Of a stretch of 37,346 nucleotides of DNA, positions 10,667 to 19,273 are shown piece after piece. This stretch comes from Lutibacter sp. (GTDB lineage: Bacteria; Bacteroidota; Bacteroidia; Flavobacteriales; Flavobacteriaceae), in assembly GCA_030656195.1 (NCBI GenBank), contig JAUSOJ010000266.1, positions 1 through 37,346 on the forward strand. Direction: 5' to 3'. Position 1 is the stretch's first letter. The number at the start of each line of letters is the position of its first letter. Under the pieces are notes generated by a model. It saw only the letters and a list, made by a program, of their open reading frames with translations. It had not been told where the DNA came from and ran no database searches. The translations under genes were made by a program, and so were the position numbers.

Positions 10667-12442
10667 TTAATCCTTAGTAATTTTCATGGGGTTGCTTTTA
10701 TCAAAATATTGCGTGTGCAGCAACTCATGGGCTTTTTTACTCATTGGGCTTCCTAAAAACTCCTCGTAAAGCTTTTTAACTGAAGGATTTTCATGTGATT
10801 TTCTAATCATTTTTCCTTTATCTTCAGCATATATTGCTTTTTGTCTGGCTAACAAAATATTGGAATCCCCATGAAGTAACGGCTGACCGCCACCGCCTAT
10901 ACAACCGCCCGGACAAGCCATAATCTCTATTGCATGATACAGTGATTTTCCTTCTCTAATTTCTTCCAGCAATTTACGGGCATTTCCCAATCCGTGGGCA
11001 ATGCCAATTTTAATGGGCGTTCCGTTAAAATCAATAGTAGATTCTCGTATCCAATCCATGCCTCTTAATTGTTCAAAATCTACTTTATGAAGTTTTTGAT
11101 TGGTGAATACTTCGTAGGCAGTTCTAACGGCTGCCTCTATAACACCACCGGTTGATCCGAATATTACGGCTGCTCCGGATGACTCTCCCATAGGCTTGTC
11201 GAAATCTGCATGTTCTAAACTTTTAAAATCGATGCCCGCTTGTTTTATAAGTCGCGCCAGCTCTCTGGTTGATAACACAAAATCTACATCAGGGTTTCCG
11301 TCAGTGGCAAATTCATCCCTGCTGCATTCATATTTTTTTGCCAAACAAGGCATTATAGAAACCACAATCATATCTTTACGTTTGATCCCTAACTTATCAG
11401 CTAAATAAGTTTTAGCTATTGAACCAAACATTTGTTGCGGTGAGCGGGCAGTAGATGGTATGTCTTTCATATCAGGGAAATGATGCTCAAAGAAACTAAC
11501 CCATCCCGGACAGCAAGAGGTTAATAATGGTAATTTTACAGTAGTATCTCCATTTAAATGTCTTGTTAACCTGTCGAGAAGTTCTGTTGCTTCTTCCATA
11601 ATGGTTAAGTCGGCAGCAAAATCAGTGTCAAAAACATAATCAAACCCTAAATCTTTAAGAGCAGCGGTCATTTTACCTGTTACTATAGTTCCCGGATCAT
11701 AGCCAAATTCTTCTCCTAAAGCAACCCTGACAGCCGGTGCGGTTTGAACGATAACGGTTTTAGAAGGATCTGCTAAATGTCTAATAACAGTTTTAGTGTG
11801 GTCTATTTCCGTTAAAGCAGCGGTAGGACAAACAGCTACACATTGTCCACAATAGGTACACACACTTTCTTCTAAATTCATTTGAAACGCTGGTGCAACT
11901 ACCGACATAAATCCTCTGTTAATTGCTGAGAGCGCTCCAACCGTTTGTACATCATTGCACATGGTTAAACACCTTCCGCAGCCTATACATTTATCCATGT
12001 CTCTCTTTATTGCGGGAGATCTGTCTTTGATATAATGTGATTGTTCCCCTTGGTAATGTAAATGTCTGATACCCATTTCTTGGGCCATGCTTTGAAGGTC
12101 GCAATCTCCATTTTTGGCACAAATTAAACAGTCGGTTGGATGGTCACTTAGAATAAGTTCCAAGACTGTTTTTCTGCTGTTTAATACCCTTATAGATTGG
12201 TTTTTTATTTCCATTCCGGGCAAACATTCTGTGGCACAGGCAGGAACCAGATTTTTGCGTCCTGCAACCTCAACCACACACATGCGGCAACCCGTTGGTT
12301 TATGGGTAGTGTTTAAATGATGTAAGTGCATATAACACAATGTTGGAATATTTACGCCCACACTTTTAGCGGCTTCCAAAATGGTTGTGCCTTCGGCAAC
12401 TTGAAAATTTTTATTATCGATTTTTATATTTATCGTATCCAT
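10667..12442 (-). CDS. hydA: [FeFe]-hydrogenase catalytic subunit (HydA/HndD, group A3-like)
   Basis: 591 residues; catalyses H2 oxidation or proton reduction at the H-cluster. From the N terminus: a NuoG-like [2Fe-2S] domain (Cys spaced CX15CX2CX13C); a His-Cys [4Fe-4S] site HPTDCLICAKNGDC; two [4Fe-4S] sites (CIGCGRCLTMC and CTYCGQCVAVC); then the H-cluster domain. Its three signatures are intact: L1 TSCCPGW (residues 308-314, Cys310 in the proton-relay position and Cys311 as ligand), L2 MPCLAKKYE (Cys366) and L3 MACPGGCIGGGGQP (Cys510, Cys514). A small-subunit-like tail follows. There is no signal peptide, so it is cytoplasmic. The adjacent NuoF- and NuoE-like genes place it in the NAD(P)-linked, possibly electron-bifurcating group. 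Bifurcation is inferred from gene content and not proven by sequence alone. Confidence 0.97.
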   Translation of the reverse strand: MDTINIKIDNKNFQVAEGTTILEAAKSVGVNIPTLCYMHLHHLNTTHKPTGCRMCVVEVAGRKNLVPACATECLPGMEIKNQSIRVLNSRKTVLELILSDHPTDCLICAKNGDCDLQSMAQEMGIRHLHYQGEQSHYIKDRSPAIKRDMDKCIGCGRCLTMCNDVQTVGALSAINRGFMSVVAPAFQMNLEESVCTYCGQCVAVCPTAALTEIDHTKTVIRHLADPSKTVIVQTAPAVRVALGEEFGYDPGTIVTGKMTAALKDLGFDYVFDTDFAADLTIMEEATELLDRLTRHLNGDTTVKLPLLTSCCPGWVSFFEHHFPDMKDIPSTARSPQQMFGSIAKTYLADKLGIKRKDMIVVSIMPCLAKKYECSRDEFATDGNPDVDFVLSTRELARLIKQAGIDFKSLEHADFDKPMGESSGAAVIFGSTGGVIEAAVRTAYEVFTNQKLHKVDFEQLRGMDWIRESTIDFNGTPIKIGIAHGLGNARKLLEEIREGKSLYHAIEIMACPGGCIGGGGQPLLHGDSNILLARQKAIYAEDKGKMIRKSHENPSVKKLYEEFLGSPMSKKAHELLHTQYFDKSNPMKITKD

Positions 12443-12462
12443 AATACGTTCTTTTTTAAAAT

Positions 12463-14235
12463 TTATTTTATGTAAATTGCATCAAACTTGCACCTCTCCA
12501 TACATATTCCACATTTAATACATATTTCATGATTGATAATGTGTAATTTCTTTTTCTCTCCAAAAATGGCATTTACAGGGCAGTTTCTTGCGCAAACCAA
12601 ACATCCTATACAGTTTTCTTCATCAATATAATATTTCAGGAATGATGTACATTGGCCACTTGGACATTTGTGGTCTACCACGTGCGCATGGTATTCATCA
12701 TAAAAATTTGCCATGGTAGAAAGAATAGGATTTGGAGATGTTTGACCCAAACCACACAATGAAGTGTCTTTTACCACCACACTTAAATTGCGCAATAAAT
12801 CTAAATCTTCTGGCGTTCCGTAACCATCGCATAACTTAGTAAGCATCTCATGCAGCCGTTTGTTTCCGATTCTGCAGGGAACACATTTACCGCACGATTC
12901 TTCTACGGTAAACTCCAAGTAAAATTTAGCCATGGCAACCATGCAATCATCTTCATCCATCACAATCATGCCGCCAGATCCCATCATAGAGCCAGCCGCC
13001 GTAAGCGAATCAAAATCGATGGGTAAGTCTAAATCTTTTTCGGTTAAACAGCCTCCCGACGGACCCCCGGTTTGCACTGCTTTAAATTTTTTGCCATCAA
13101 CAATTCCGCCTCCAATATCATAAATAACTTCTCTTAAGGTTGTTCCCATTGGAACTTCTATAAGTCCGACATTGTTAATTTTTCCAGCTAAAGCAAACAC
13201 TTTGGTTCCTTTAGATTTCTCTGTTCCAATGCTTGCAAACCAATCAGCTCCTTTGTTGATAATTGCCGGAATATTGGCAAAAGTTTCAACATTGTTTACA
13301 TTGGTTGGATATTTTAAATAACCAGAAACACTAGGGAAAGGCGGTTTTAAGGTAGGTTCGCCCCGGAGTCCTTCCATAGAATGGATTAAGGCCGTTTCTT
13401 CCCCGCACACAAAAGCACCAGCACCGTATTTTATATCGATGGTAAAATTAAAATCAGTGCCAAAAATTTGAGAACCTAACAATCCATATTCCTTAGCTTG
13501 ATCCAAAGCAATTTTCAATCGCTTAATAGCTAACGGATATTCGGCCCTGATATAAACAATTCCCTTATTGGCGCCAATGCAGTATCCACAAATTGCCATA
13601 GCCTCTATCACAGAATGTGGATCTCCCTCTAAAATTGACCGATCCATAAATGCACCCGGGTCTCCTTCATCGGCATTACAAACCACATATTTTTGTTCGG
13701 CAACACTTTTACTGGTGATATCCCACTTAACACCTGTTGGAAAACCTCCGCCGCCCCTGCCTCTTAAGCCACTTTTGATGATTTGTTGGGTAACTTCTTC
13801 GGGTGTAAATGTTGTGAGACATTTTGCCAACGCATCATATCCATCTTTTTCAATATAATCTTCAATGGCTTCAGGATCTATAAATCCGCAGTTGCGCAAT
13901 GCGATTCGATATTGTTTTTTATGGGTTCCGCTAATAATATTGACATCATTATATACCAATCTTTCCACAATTCTGCCATTGAGCAGGTGCTCAATAATAA
14001 TATCATCTATATCGGATTTTGTGATGGTTGAATACTCAACATTGTCAGGATAAACAATCATGTTTGGGCCAATAGAGCATTTGTTAAAACAAACCGATTG
14101 CACAACTTGAATGTCATCATCAAGCCCATACTCTTTCAATTTGACATTAATAAAATCCATTAAATCAAAATTTGATGCATCATGGCATGAGCTGCCGCTG
14201 CATATCAACAAATTTTTTCTGTACTTGATACTCAT
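12463..14235 (-). CDS. hydB: Hydrogenase flavin subunit, NuoF-like NAD(P)H-binding (HydB/HndC)
   Basis: 590 residues. The N-terminal thioredoxin-like [2Fe-2S] domain has two Cys pairs (CSGSSCHD and CFNKCSIGP). The central NuoF core has the glycine-rich FMN/NAD site RGRGGGGFPTGVKW (about residue 155) and CGEETALIHSMEGLRGEP. The [4Fe-4S] site has ESCGKCVPCR plus a downstream CGLGQ. The C-terminal ferredoxin domain carries two [4Fe-4S] motifs (CIGCLVCARNC and CIKCGICMERC). This domain order is that of HydB/HndC, the site of NAD(P) reduction and the flavin centre thought to bifurcate electrons. The stop is 20 bp before hydA. All expected cysteines are present and the length is normal. Confidence 0.97.
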   Translation of the reverse strand: MSIKYRKNLLICSGSSCHDASNFDLMDFINVKLKEYGLDDDIQVVQSVCFNKCSIGPNMIVYPDNVEYSTITKSDIDDIIIEHLLNGRIVERLVYNDVNIISGTHKKQYRIALRNCGFIDPEAIEDYIEKDGYDALAKCLTTFTPEEVTQQIIKSGLRGRGGGGFPTGVKWDITSKSVAEQKYVVCNADEGDPGAFMDRSILEGDPHSVIEAMAICGYCIGANKGIVYIRAEYPLAIKRLKIALDQAKEYGLLGSQIFGTDFNFTIDIKYGAGAFVCGEETALIHSMEGLRGEPTLKPPFPSVSGYLKYPTNVNNVETFANIPAIINKGADWFASIGTEKSKGTKVFALAGKINNVGLIEVPMGTTLREVIYDIGGGIVDGKKFKAVQTGGPSGGCLTEKDLDLPIDFDSLTAAGSMMGSGGMIVMDEDDCMVAMAKFYLEFTVEESCGKCVPCRIGNKRLHEMLTKLCDGYGTPEDLDLLRNLSVVVKDTSLCGLGQTSPNPILSTMANFYDEYHAHVVDHKCPSGQCTSFLKYYIDEENCIGCLVCARNCPVNAIFGEKKKLHIINHEICIKCGICMERCKFDAIYIK

Positions 14236-14271
14236 TTTGTAACTGTTTAGCGTTTGTGAAAATCTAATTGA

Positions 14272-14664
14272 CTAGGTGGCCAATTCGTAGTTAATCGGAA
14301 TTACTCCATCAACCAATTCGCCTTTTTTGATAAATTTCTCGATGATTTCATCGGCTCTTTTAATATCCACATACCCAAAAACCATTGGTTTTTCATTGGG
14401 TATTGTAATTTCAAGTGTAGGTTCTGCATAACAATATCCCATGCACCCTGTTTTTTTAATTTTTGCAACAATGTTTCTTTTAGGCAATTCTTGAATTAAG
14501 AACTCCATGATTTCTTTTGCTCCCGACGCTATTCCGCAAGTAGCCATTGCCACATTGATCTCAATGAGCTTTTCATTATTATTTTCAACAATGGCTTTTT
14601 GATTTGCTTCCTGAATTGAAGATCGGAGGTTCTTTAAATCAGCTACGGATTTTATGGTTCCCAT
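14272..14664 (-). CDS. hndB: Thioredoxin-like [2Fe-2S] ferredoxin subunit (HndB-like)
   Basis: 130 residues. The thioredoxin-like ferredoxin fold has cysteines in ATCGIASGAKE and in GCMGYCYAEPTLEI, the pattern of HndB of the Desulfovibrio-type NADP-reducing hydrogenase and of related small ferredoxins. HndB-type proteins are the fourth subunit of HndABCD enzymes, so the enzyme here is likely a heterotetramer and not only the three-part HydABC. The first 13 bp overlap the end of hydE and the flavin subunit starts 36 bp downstream, so it is translated within the operon. The electron-carrying role is by family and the exact path is unknown. Confidence 0.9.
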   Translation of the reverse strand: MGTIKSVADLKNLRSSIQEANQKAIVENNNEKLIEINVAMATCGIASGAKEIMEFLIQELPKRNIVAKIKKTGCMGYCYAEPTLEITIPNEKPMVFGYVDIKRADEIIEKFIKKGELVDGVIPINYELAT

Positions 14665-15761
14665 ACTATATTATTTTTAGTTTGCTTCTTTTTAAAATGT
14701 TTTGAATCACCCCATTCATGATATCCAACGCTGCTTCCTATCATACCCATGCGTACATCAATACACGCATTACAATCTGCCGGATTTTCATCGGTACAGG
14801 GCTTGCCATCATATAATTTGTAATTATTTCTAAAATTCCCGGTGGTTATATTTGGCATGAGGATATTTGCCCCATATTTTATCGCTTTTTCCCTTCCCAT
14901 AGGGTCAATAGCCTGTAAAGCAGTTGCTGCTGCAATATTGATGTCTTTCATCAAAATTCGTAAAGTGGCAATCATTTTGAAAGCCAAATTCAAACGTTCT
15001 TGTTTGGTTTTTAATAAATGACCAGCTTCAAAAAGAGGTGTGTCTGAATGTTCTATATACGGTCCCATACCAACCATATCTACATCCAATGCTTGAAAAA
15101 ACAATAAATCATCGGCTAAATTTTCCATGGATTGATGAGGTAAACCGATCATAACGCCTGTCCCTAATTGGAAACCTGCTTTTCTGATATTGTGTAACGA
15201 AGCCATTCTATTATCAAAATCATGCAGCGCATTATTGGGGTGAATGGTGTTGTAAAGTTGTTTGGTTGAAGATTCTATCCGCAGCAAATAACGATGTGCT
15301 CCGGCATCAAACCACGCTTTGTAGGTATCAGGAGATTGTTCTCCCAATGACAGTGTGATGCCTAATGCCCCTTTGCTGATTTTATGTATTTCTTTTAGCA
15401 AACCGGTAATTTTTGCAATGAAAACAGCATCCGTTCGTTCTCCTGCCTGAATTACAATACTGCCATAATTGTTGTCTAAAGCATATTGGGCGCATTGAGT
15501 CACTTCATCGTCTAAAAGCGTATAACGTTCTTGTTTTCTGTTCGATTTTCTGATTCCGCAATACAAGCAATCCTTTACGCACACATTCGAATATTCAATT
15601 AAACCTCTTAAATGAACTTTATTGCCAATGGCACTATCGGTAATTTCCCTTGATTTTTTAAACAACAATACTTTATCATCACCTTCAGCATTGAGCATAG
15701 TGATAAGGTCTTGTTTTTCAAGTACCTTCTTGTTTATGATATCTTTAAAATTACACAACAA
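14652..15761 (-). CDS. hydE: [FeFe]-hydrogenase maturase HydE (radical SAM)
   Basis: 369 residues. Radical SAM protein with CX3CX2C at Cys61, Cys65 and Cys68 (NVCVKDCLYCGIRKSN), which binds the catalytic [4Fe-4S] cluster. A second cysteine group near the C terminus (CTDENPADCNACID, CX7CX2C) matches the auxiliary cluster found in some HydE proteins. HydE works with HydG and HydF in building the di-iron part of the H-cluster; it is thought to process the organometallic product of HydG. It overlaps hydF upstream by 11 bp and hndB downstream by 13 bp, which suggests coupled translation. The biotin synthase BioB and the methylornithine synthase PylB are relatives, but the operon settles the identity. 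Confidence 0.96.
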   Translation of the reverse strand: MLCNFKDIINKKVLEKQDLITMLNAEGDDKVLLFKKSREITDSAIGNKVHLRGLIEYSNVCVKDCLYCGIRKSNRKQERYTLLDDEVTQCAQYALDNNYGSIVIQAGERTDAVFIAKITGLLKEIHKISKGALGITLSLGEQSPDTYKAWFDAGAHRYLLRIESSTKQLYNTIHPNNALHDFDNRMASLHNIRKAGFQLGTGVMIGLPHQSMENLADDLLFFQALDVDMVGMGPYIEHSDTPLFEAGHLLKTKQERLNLAFKMIATLRILMKDINIAAATALQAIDPMGREKAIKYGANILMPNITTGNFRNNYKLYDGKPCTDENPADCNACIDVRMGMIGSSVGYHEWGDSKHFKKKQTKNNIVWEP

Positions 15762-16992
15762 TTTGTTTTTTATGTATAAAAGGTTCTATGGCCCTGTCTA
15801 AAATTCCGTTCATGTAAGCTATTGCCAGTCCGTAATTTGTAACAGGGATATGTGCATCCAATGCGGGTTTCAATCTGTTTATTAATTGTTTTTTGGTAAT
15901 CATGCAGCCGCCGCATTGTATCACTAATTGATACGCAGTAATTGGTTTTTTAATTTCTGACAGTCCTGCAGCTACATCAAATTCTAATTCTTTGCCGCTA
16001 AATTTTCGAATCCAGTCCGGAATTTTAAACCGACCGATATCTTCACAACTAACTTGATGTGTGCACGATTCTAAAATGAGAATTCTATCGCCATTTTCTA
16101 AAGCTGATAATTTTTTTACGCCGTTTATATAAGCTTCAAACGGCCCACGCATGTGTGCATATATCACGCTAAAACCAGTTAACGGAATTTCTCTTGGAAT
16201 GATTTTGGCCACAAATTTAAATGCCTGGCTGTCGGTAATTACAAGGTCTGGTTTCAGATTTGTTTTTTTAAAAAATGTTTCCACTTCGGTTTCTTTAAGC
16301 ACAATGCTAACCGCATGATTGTCCAGCACATCGCGTATTGCCATTGCCTGCGGCAATATCATTCTACCGTCAGGAGCTTCAGAATCTATGGGCGTTATAA
16401 GCATTACAATGTCATTTTTGCGGATAATATCTCCCAATAAAGTCGACTTTTGGTAGGAAGTTTGCGGAATCGTTATTTTCAATAATGCGATGACTTCAGC
16501 AATATTTATAGATTTCACTGCACTGCAAACTTCCACTGGCGCACTGGTAAAGGATTTAATTTGCATTGAAGTTTCTTCGGATAATTCTTCCAGGTCTTCT
16601 TTGTTATGGACGATTAAATAGTCGATTTCATAGCGATCGAATTCCTTGATTAATTGGTGTTCAAAAGCACCGAAAGTATTGTTGGAAATCAGTAAAATAG
16701 CCGCGTCAATATGTGTGATTGATGCTAAAGTTTTTTCAATTCTTTTTTCGCCTAATTCGCCCGAATCATCTATTCCTGCGGTATCTATTAAGATTGCTGG
16801 TCCAATTCCGAAAATTTCTATTGATTTTTTTACAGGATCAGTGGTGGTGCCGGCAATTTCTGAAACAATAGCTGCCTCAACACCTGTTAAAGCATTGATA
16901 AAGGAACTTTTACCTACGTTACGTCTTCCGTAGATTCCGATGTGTGGTTTATGGTCTTTGCCTTTACTCATTTTTTGGCTTTTGGTTACCAA
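15751..16992 (-). CDS. hydF: [FeFe]-hydrogenase maturation GTPase HydF
   Basis: 413 residues. N-terminal GTPase with a P-loop GRRNVGKSS (about residues 22-30), switch region GTTTDPV, DTAG and an NKED guanine-specificity motif, followed by dimerisation and cluster-binding domains. HydF is the scaffold that carries the di-iron precursor to apo-HydA. The cluster motif is usually CxHx(46-53)HCxxC. Here it reads C310-x-H312, 46 residues, then Q359-C360-G-G-C363, so the second histidine is glutamine. All three cysteines are kept. Translation could start at Met1 or Met8 (16971). It lies 27 bp after hydG and overlaps hydE by 11 bp. Confidence 0.95.
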   Translation of the reverse strand: MVTKSQKMSKGKDHKPHIGIYGRRNVGKSSFINALTGVEAAIVSEIAGTTTDPVKKSIEIFGIGPAILIDTAGIDDSGELGEKRIEKTLASITHIDAAILLISNNTFGAFEHQLIKEFDRYEIDYLIVHNKEDLEELSEETSMQIKSFTSAPVEVCSAVKSINIAEVIALLKITIPQTSYQKSTLLGDIIRKNDIVMLITPIDSEAPDGRMILPQAMAIRDVLDNHAVSIVLKETEVETFFKKTNLKPDLVITDSQAFKFVAKIIPREIPLTGFSVIYAHMRGPFEAYINGVKKLSALENGDRILILESCTHQVSCEDIGRFKIPDWIRKFSGKELEFDVAAGLSEIKKPITAYQLVIQCGGCMITKKQLINRLKPALDAHIPVTNYGLAIAYMNGILDRAIEPFIHKKQIVV

Positions 16993-17019
16993 ACTTAAAC
17001 TTGCTGTTATATGCTATTG

Positions 17020-18447
17020 CTAATAATTCAAATCACGTTCTCCTTTTTTTACGCGTTCAATTCGTTCAATCAATGATTTTTTTAATTTTTCATTGTCAAT
17101 CTGGTCAATATTTTTCTGAATTACTTTCCACCCTTTTTCGGAAGTTTCTTCATCGGCATAATCAATAAGATATTCCACAAGCGTTAAAATGGCATTCGGA
17201 GTACAAAATTTCTTGATAAATCCGGGAACAGAGAATTCCATAAAATGCTCTCCGGTACGGCCAACCCTGTAACAAGCGGTGCAAAAAGAAGGAATCATTT
17301 CCGTCTCCAGTAATTCGTTGACAATTTCACTTAATGATCGTTCATCATTTACTTTAAACTGCTCTTTGTTAAGATTTTGGGTATTGTTTAAGATGTTTGA
17401 ATATGATCCTAATTCAATTTTGGTTCCGCCATCAATTTGAGAAACGCCGTATTGTATGATTTCATTTCTAAGTGCTGCGGGTTCTCTGGCTGTAAGGATC
17501 ATTCCGGTGTAAGGAACTGCCAATCTTAAAATAGCGATCAGTTTTGTAAAATCTTCATCTGAAACAAAATAACGTGTATCTAAATCTAAACTCGATGATT
17601 CCTTGATTCTTGGAAATGAAATAGAGTGAGGCCCAACATTATAGCAGGCTTCAAGGTGATTGGTATGTCGCACTAGCGCCAAAACCTCGTATCGCCAATC
17701 ATATAAACCAAAAAGGACTCCGATACCAACATCATCTAAACCGGCCTCTTGAGCTCGGTCTAAAGCAGTTAATCTGTTTTCAAAATTAGCTTTTTTGCCG
17801 CCAAGATGGTATTTTTTATAGGCATCAGGATGGTAGGTTTCTTGAAATATTTGAAAGGTTCCTATGCCCGCATCTTTTACGGTTTTAAAGCCTTCTATTT
17901 CCATAGGGGCGGCATTTATGTTCACCCTTCTAATTTCCCCATTTCCTTTTTTAACACTATAGGCAAGTTTTACAGTGCCGGCAATATATTCCGGACTGTA
18001 ATTTTTATGTTCGCCATAAACCAAAACCAATCTTTTTTGTCCATTTTCTTCCAACGCTTCAATTTCACTAATGATTTCCTGATCATTTAATGTTTTTCTT
18101 ACCGCGTTTTTATTGGAGGTCCTAAACCCGCAATACGAACAATTATTTTGGCATTCATTTCCAATGTATAATGGAGCAAAAAGCACTATTCTATTTCCGT
18201 AAACATTTTTTTTAAGCGTTCTGGCACCTTCTTTAATTGCTTCAACAGAATCAATATCTGTGGCATTTACCAAAATGGCCACTTCAGATAAATTCAATCG
18301 CTGTTTTGATAATGATTTTGCAATTACTTTTTGTACATCTTCTATTGTAGATTCGGTATTGTTTATAAAATCCCAAATTTCATTTTCATCAATAAAGGAC
18401 TCCATGGCAACATCAGGAATCACATATTTTTGAGTGATAAATTTCAT
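17020..18447 (-). CDS. hydG: [FeFe]-hydrogenase maturase HydG (tyrosine lyase, radical SAM)
   Basis: 475 residues. Radical SAM enzyme that cleaves tyrosine to give the CO and CN ligands of the H-cluster, with p-cresol as by-product. The SAM cluster motif CX3CX2C is at Cys99, Cys103 and Cys106 (NECQNNCSYCGF). Near the C terminus is the HydG-specific CX2CX22C group that starts at CTACYRVGRTGEHF and ends at KKFC; this holds the auxiliary cluster and separates HydG from its relative ThiH. It is the first gene of the operon, so its upstream region (18448-18877) carries the promoter for the whole hydrogenase locus. A nested palindrome lies 35-78 bp upstream of the ATG. No consensus -7 element was found on the minus strand there. 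Confidence 0.97.
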   Translation of the reverse strand: MKFITQKYVIPDVAMESFIDENEIWDFINNTESTIEDVQKVIAKSLSKQRLNLSEVAILVNATDIDSVEAIKEGARTLKKNVYGNRIVLFAPLYIGNECQNNCSYCGFRTSNKNAVRKTLNDQEIISEIEALEENGQKRLVLVYGEHKNYSPEYIAGTVKLAYSVKKGNGEIRRVNINAAPMEIEGFKTVKDAGIGTFQIFQETYHPDAYKKYHLGGKKANFENRLTALDRAQEAGLDDVGIGVLFGLYDWRYEVLALVRHTNHLEACYNVGPHSISFPRIKESSSLDLDTRYFVSDEDFTKLIAILRLAVPYTGMILTAREPAALRNEIIQYGVSQIDGGTKIELGSYSNILNNTQNLNKEQFKVNDERSLSEIVNELLETEMIPSFCTACYRVGRTGEHFMEFSVPGFIKKFCTPNAILTLVEYLIDYADEETSEKGWKVIQKNIDQIDNEKLKKSLIERIERVKKGERDLNY

Positions 18448-18481
18448 TTTTTGGCATTTTTATAAAAATTGAAAAAAATGA

Positions 18482-18525
18482 ATATCATAAAAATTAAATC
18501 ATAACAGAGTGTTATTTTATGATAT
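18482..18525 (-). promoter_or_regulatory. Nested palindrome upstream of hydG (candidate operator or 5' UTR stem)
   Basis: Perfect 11-bp inverted repeat ATATCATAAAA (18482-18492) / TTTTATGATAT (18515-18525), 22 bp apart. Between and slightly overlapping its right arm is a second dyad, ATAACA (18501-18506) - GAG - TGTTAT (18510-18515). The inner dyad has the size expected for a dimeric regulator such as a CRP/FNR-family protein; the outer one could form an RNA stem in the hydG leader. The regulator identity is not known. Confidence 0.45.
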
Positions 18526-18725
18526 ATTCATTAATTTAATTTATTTATTGCATAAAGATAAATTATATGTAGAATTTTTCTATGATAAAAATCAGTAAAA
18601 ACAATTTTTAACAATAATGATGAGATGTTTGAAGATTTGTAATAATATAACAATACGAAATTGTTTTAGTTTAAATTTAATCTACTATTTTGTGAATAAT
18701 CATCAAAAAAAAGTGAAGGCTGATT

Positions 18726-18786
18726 GCAAATTTTACAAAAATGAGGGGGGTAAAATTGCCTAAAGCAATTGAAAGGCATTTTTTTT
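18726..18786 (+). terminator. Overlapping alternative hairpins ending in a terminator
   Basis: Hairpin A pairs GCAAATTTTAC (18726-18736) with GTAAAATTGC (18750-18759), 10 bp with one bulged A and an AAAAATGAGGGGG loop. Hairpin B, a terminator, pairs TGCCT (18757-18761) with AGGCA (18774-18778) before an 8-T run (18779-18786). A third hairpin, AATTGC / GCAATT (18754-18759 / 18765-18770), is also possible. A and B compete for bases 18757-18759. No plus-strand gene precedes it, so it may end a short RNA that diverges from hydG. Confidence 0.45.
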
Positions 18787-18808
18787 GAATTATTTTTGTA
18801 AATAAGAC

Positions 18809-18838
18809 TTGACATTTCAATTTAATTTTTTACTTTTG
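18809..18838 (+). promoter_or_regulatory. Consensus Bacteroidota promoter for the membrane protein/XRE pair
   Basis: TTG at 18809-18811, 19-nt spacer, TACTTTTG at 18831-18838: a full match to TTG-N19-TAnnTTTG. It starts 22 bp after a terminator T-run and about 40 bp before the ATG at 18878. Confidence 0.75.
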
Positions 18839-18877
18839 TAAAGTAAACATTACATTAAGTCAACTATTAATTACATT

Positions 18878-19273
18878 ATGATGAAAACAGCACGAAAAAA
18901 AAATCTTTACCAACTGGCCGCGTGGACGTGGAGTTGGGTGGCTACCATGGCAATTGCTTCCTTTGGGCCAAAATACATTTGGGATGACCACACTGTTTTA
19001 ACGGCTTTGGCAGTTTCGGTAAACTTTGCAAATGGTATTTTAATGATCATCGCAAACAGAAACTTATACAATAATTTCGACGAGCTTGAACGCAAAATTC
19101 ATTTGGAATCTTTGGCTTTAACATTGGGATTGGCGGTAGTTGTAGGCTTGTCTTTTTCTTTGCTCGACAGCACCAAACTCATTGCTTTTACAGCAGAAAT
19201 AAGCCACTTGGTGTTATTTATTGGTGTAACATATTTGGTATGTGTCCTTGTTAATTCAAAAAGATACGCATGA
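18878..19273 (+). CDS. Small four-helix membrane protein paired with an XRE regulator
   Basis: 131 residues, starting at either of two adjacent ATGs (18878, 18881). A short basic N terminus (MMKTARKKN) is followed by about four hydrophobic segments near residues 11-30, 40-58, 80-98 and 105-125, with the amphipathic stretch NRNLYNNFDELERKIHLES between the second and third. No catalytic motif is visible. The last 4 bp (ATGA) overlap the start of the XRE regulator, so the two are translated together. Pairs of a small membrane protein and a YgzD-type XRE repressor are common in Bacteroidota and Firmicutes. The membrane protein may control the regulator, but its function is unknown. Confidence 0.82.
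   Translation: MMKTARKKNLYQLAAWTWSWVATMAIASFGPKYIWDDHTVLTALAVSVNFANGILMIIANRNLYNNFDELERKIHLESLALTLGLAVVVGLSFSLLDSTKLIAFTAEISHLVLFIGVTYLVCVLVNSKRYA

Noticed and set aside
10667-14235. Respiratory complex I fragment (NuoEFG)
   Set aside because: The NuoG-like protein has the three H-cluster motifs and the maturases hydE, hydF and hydG are adjacent, so this is a hydrogenase and not complex I.
14652-18447. BioB- or ThiH-type radical SAM enzymes
   Set aside because: Both proteins have the second cysteine groups of HydE (CX7CX2C) and HydG (CX2CX22C), and they flank HydF.
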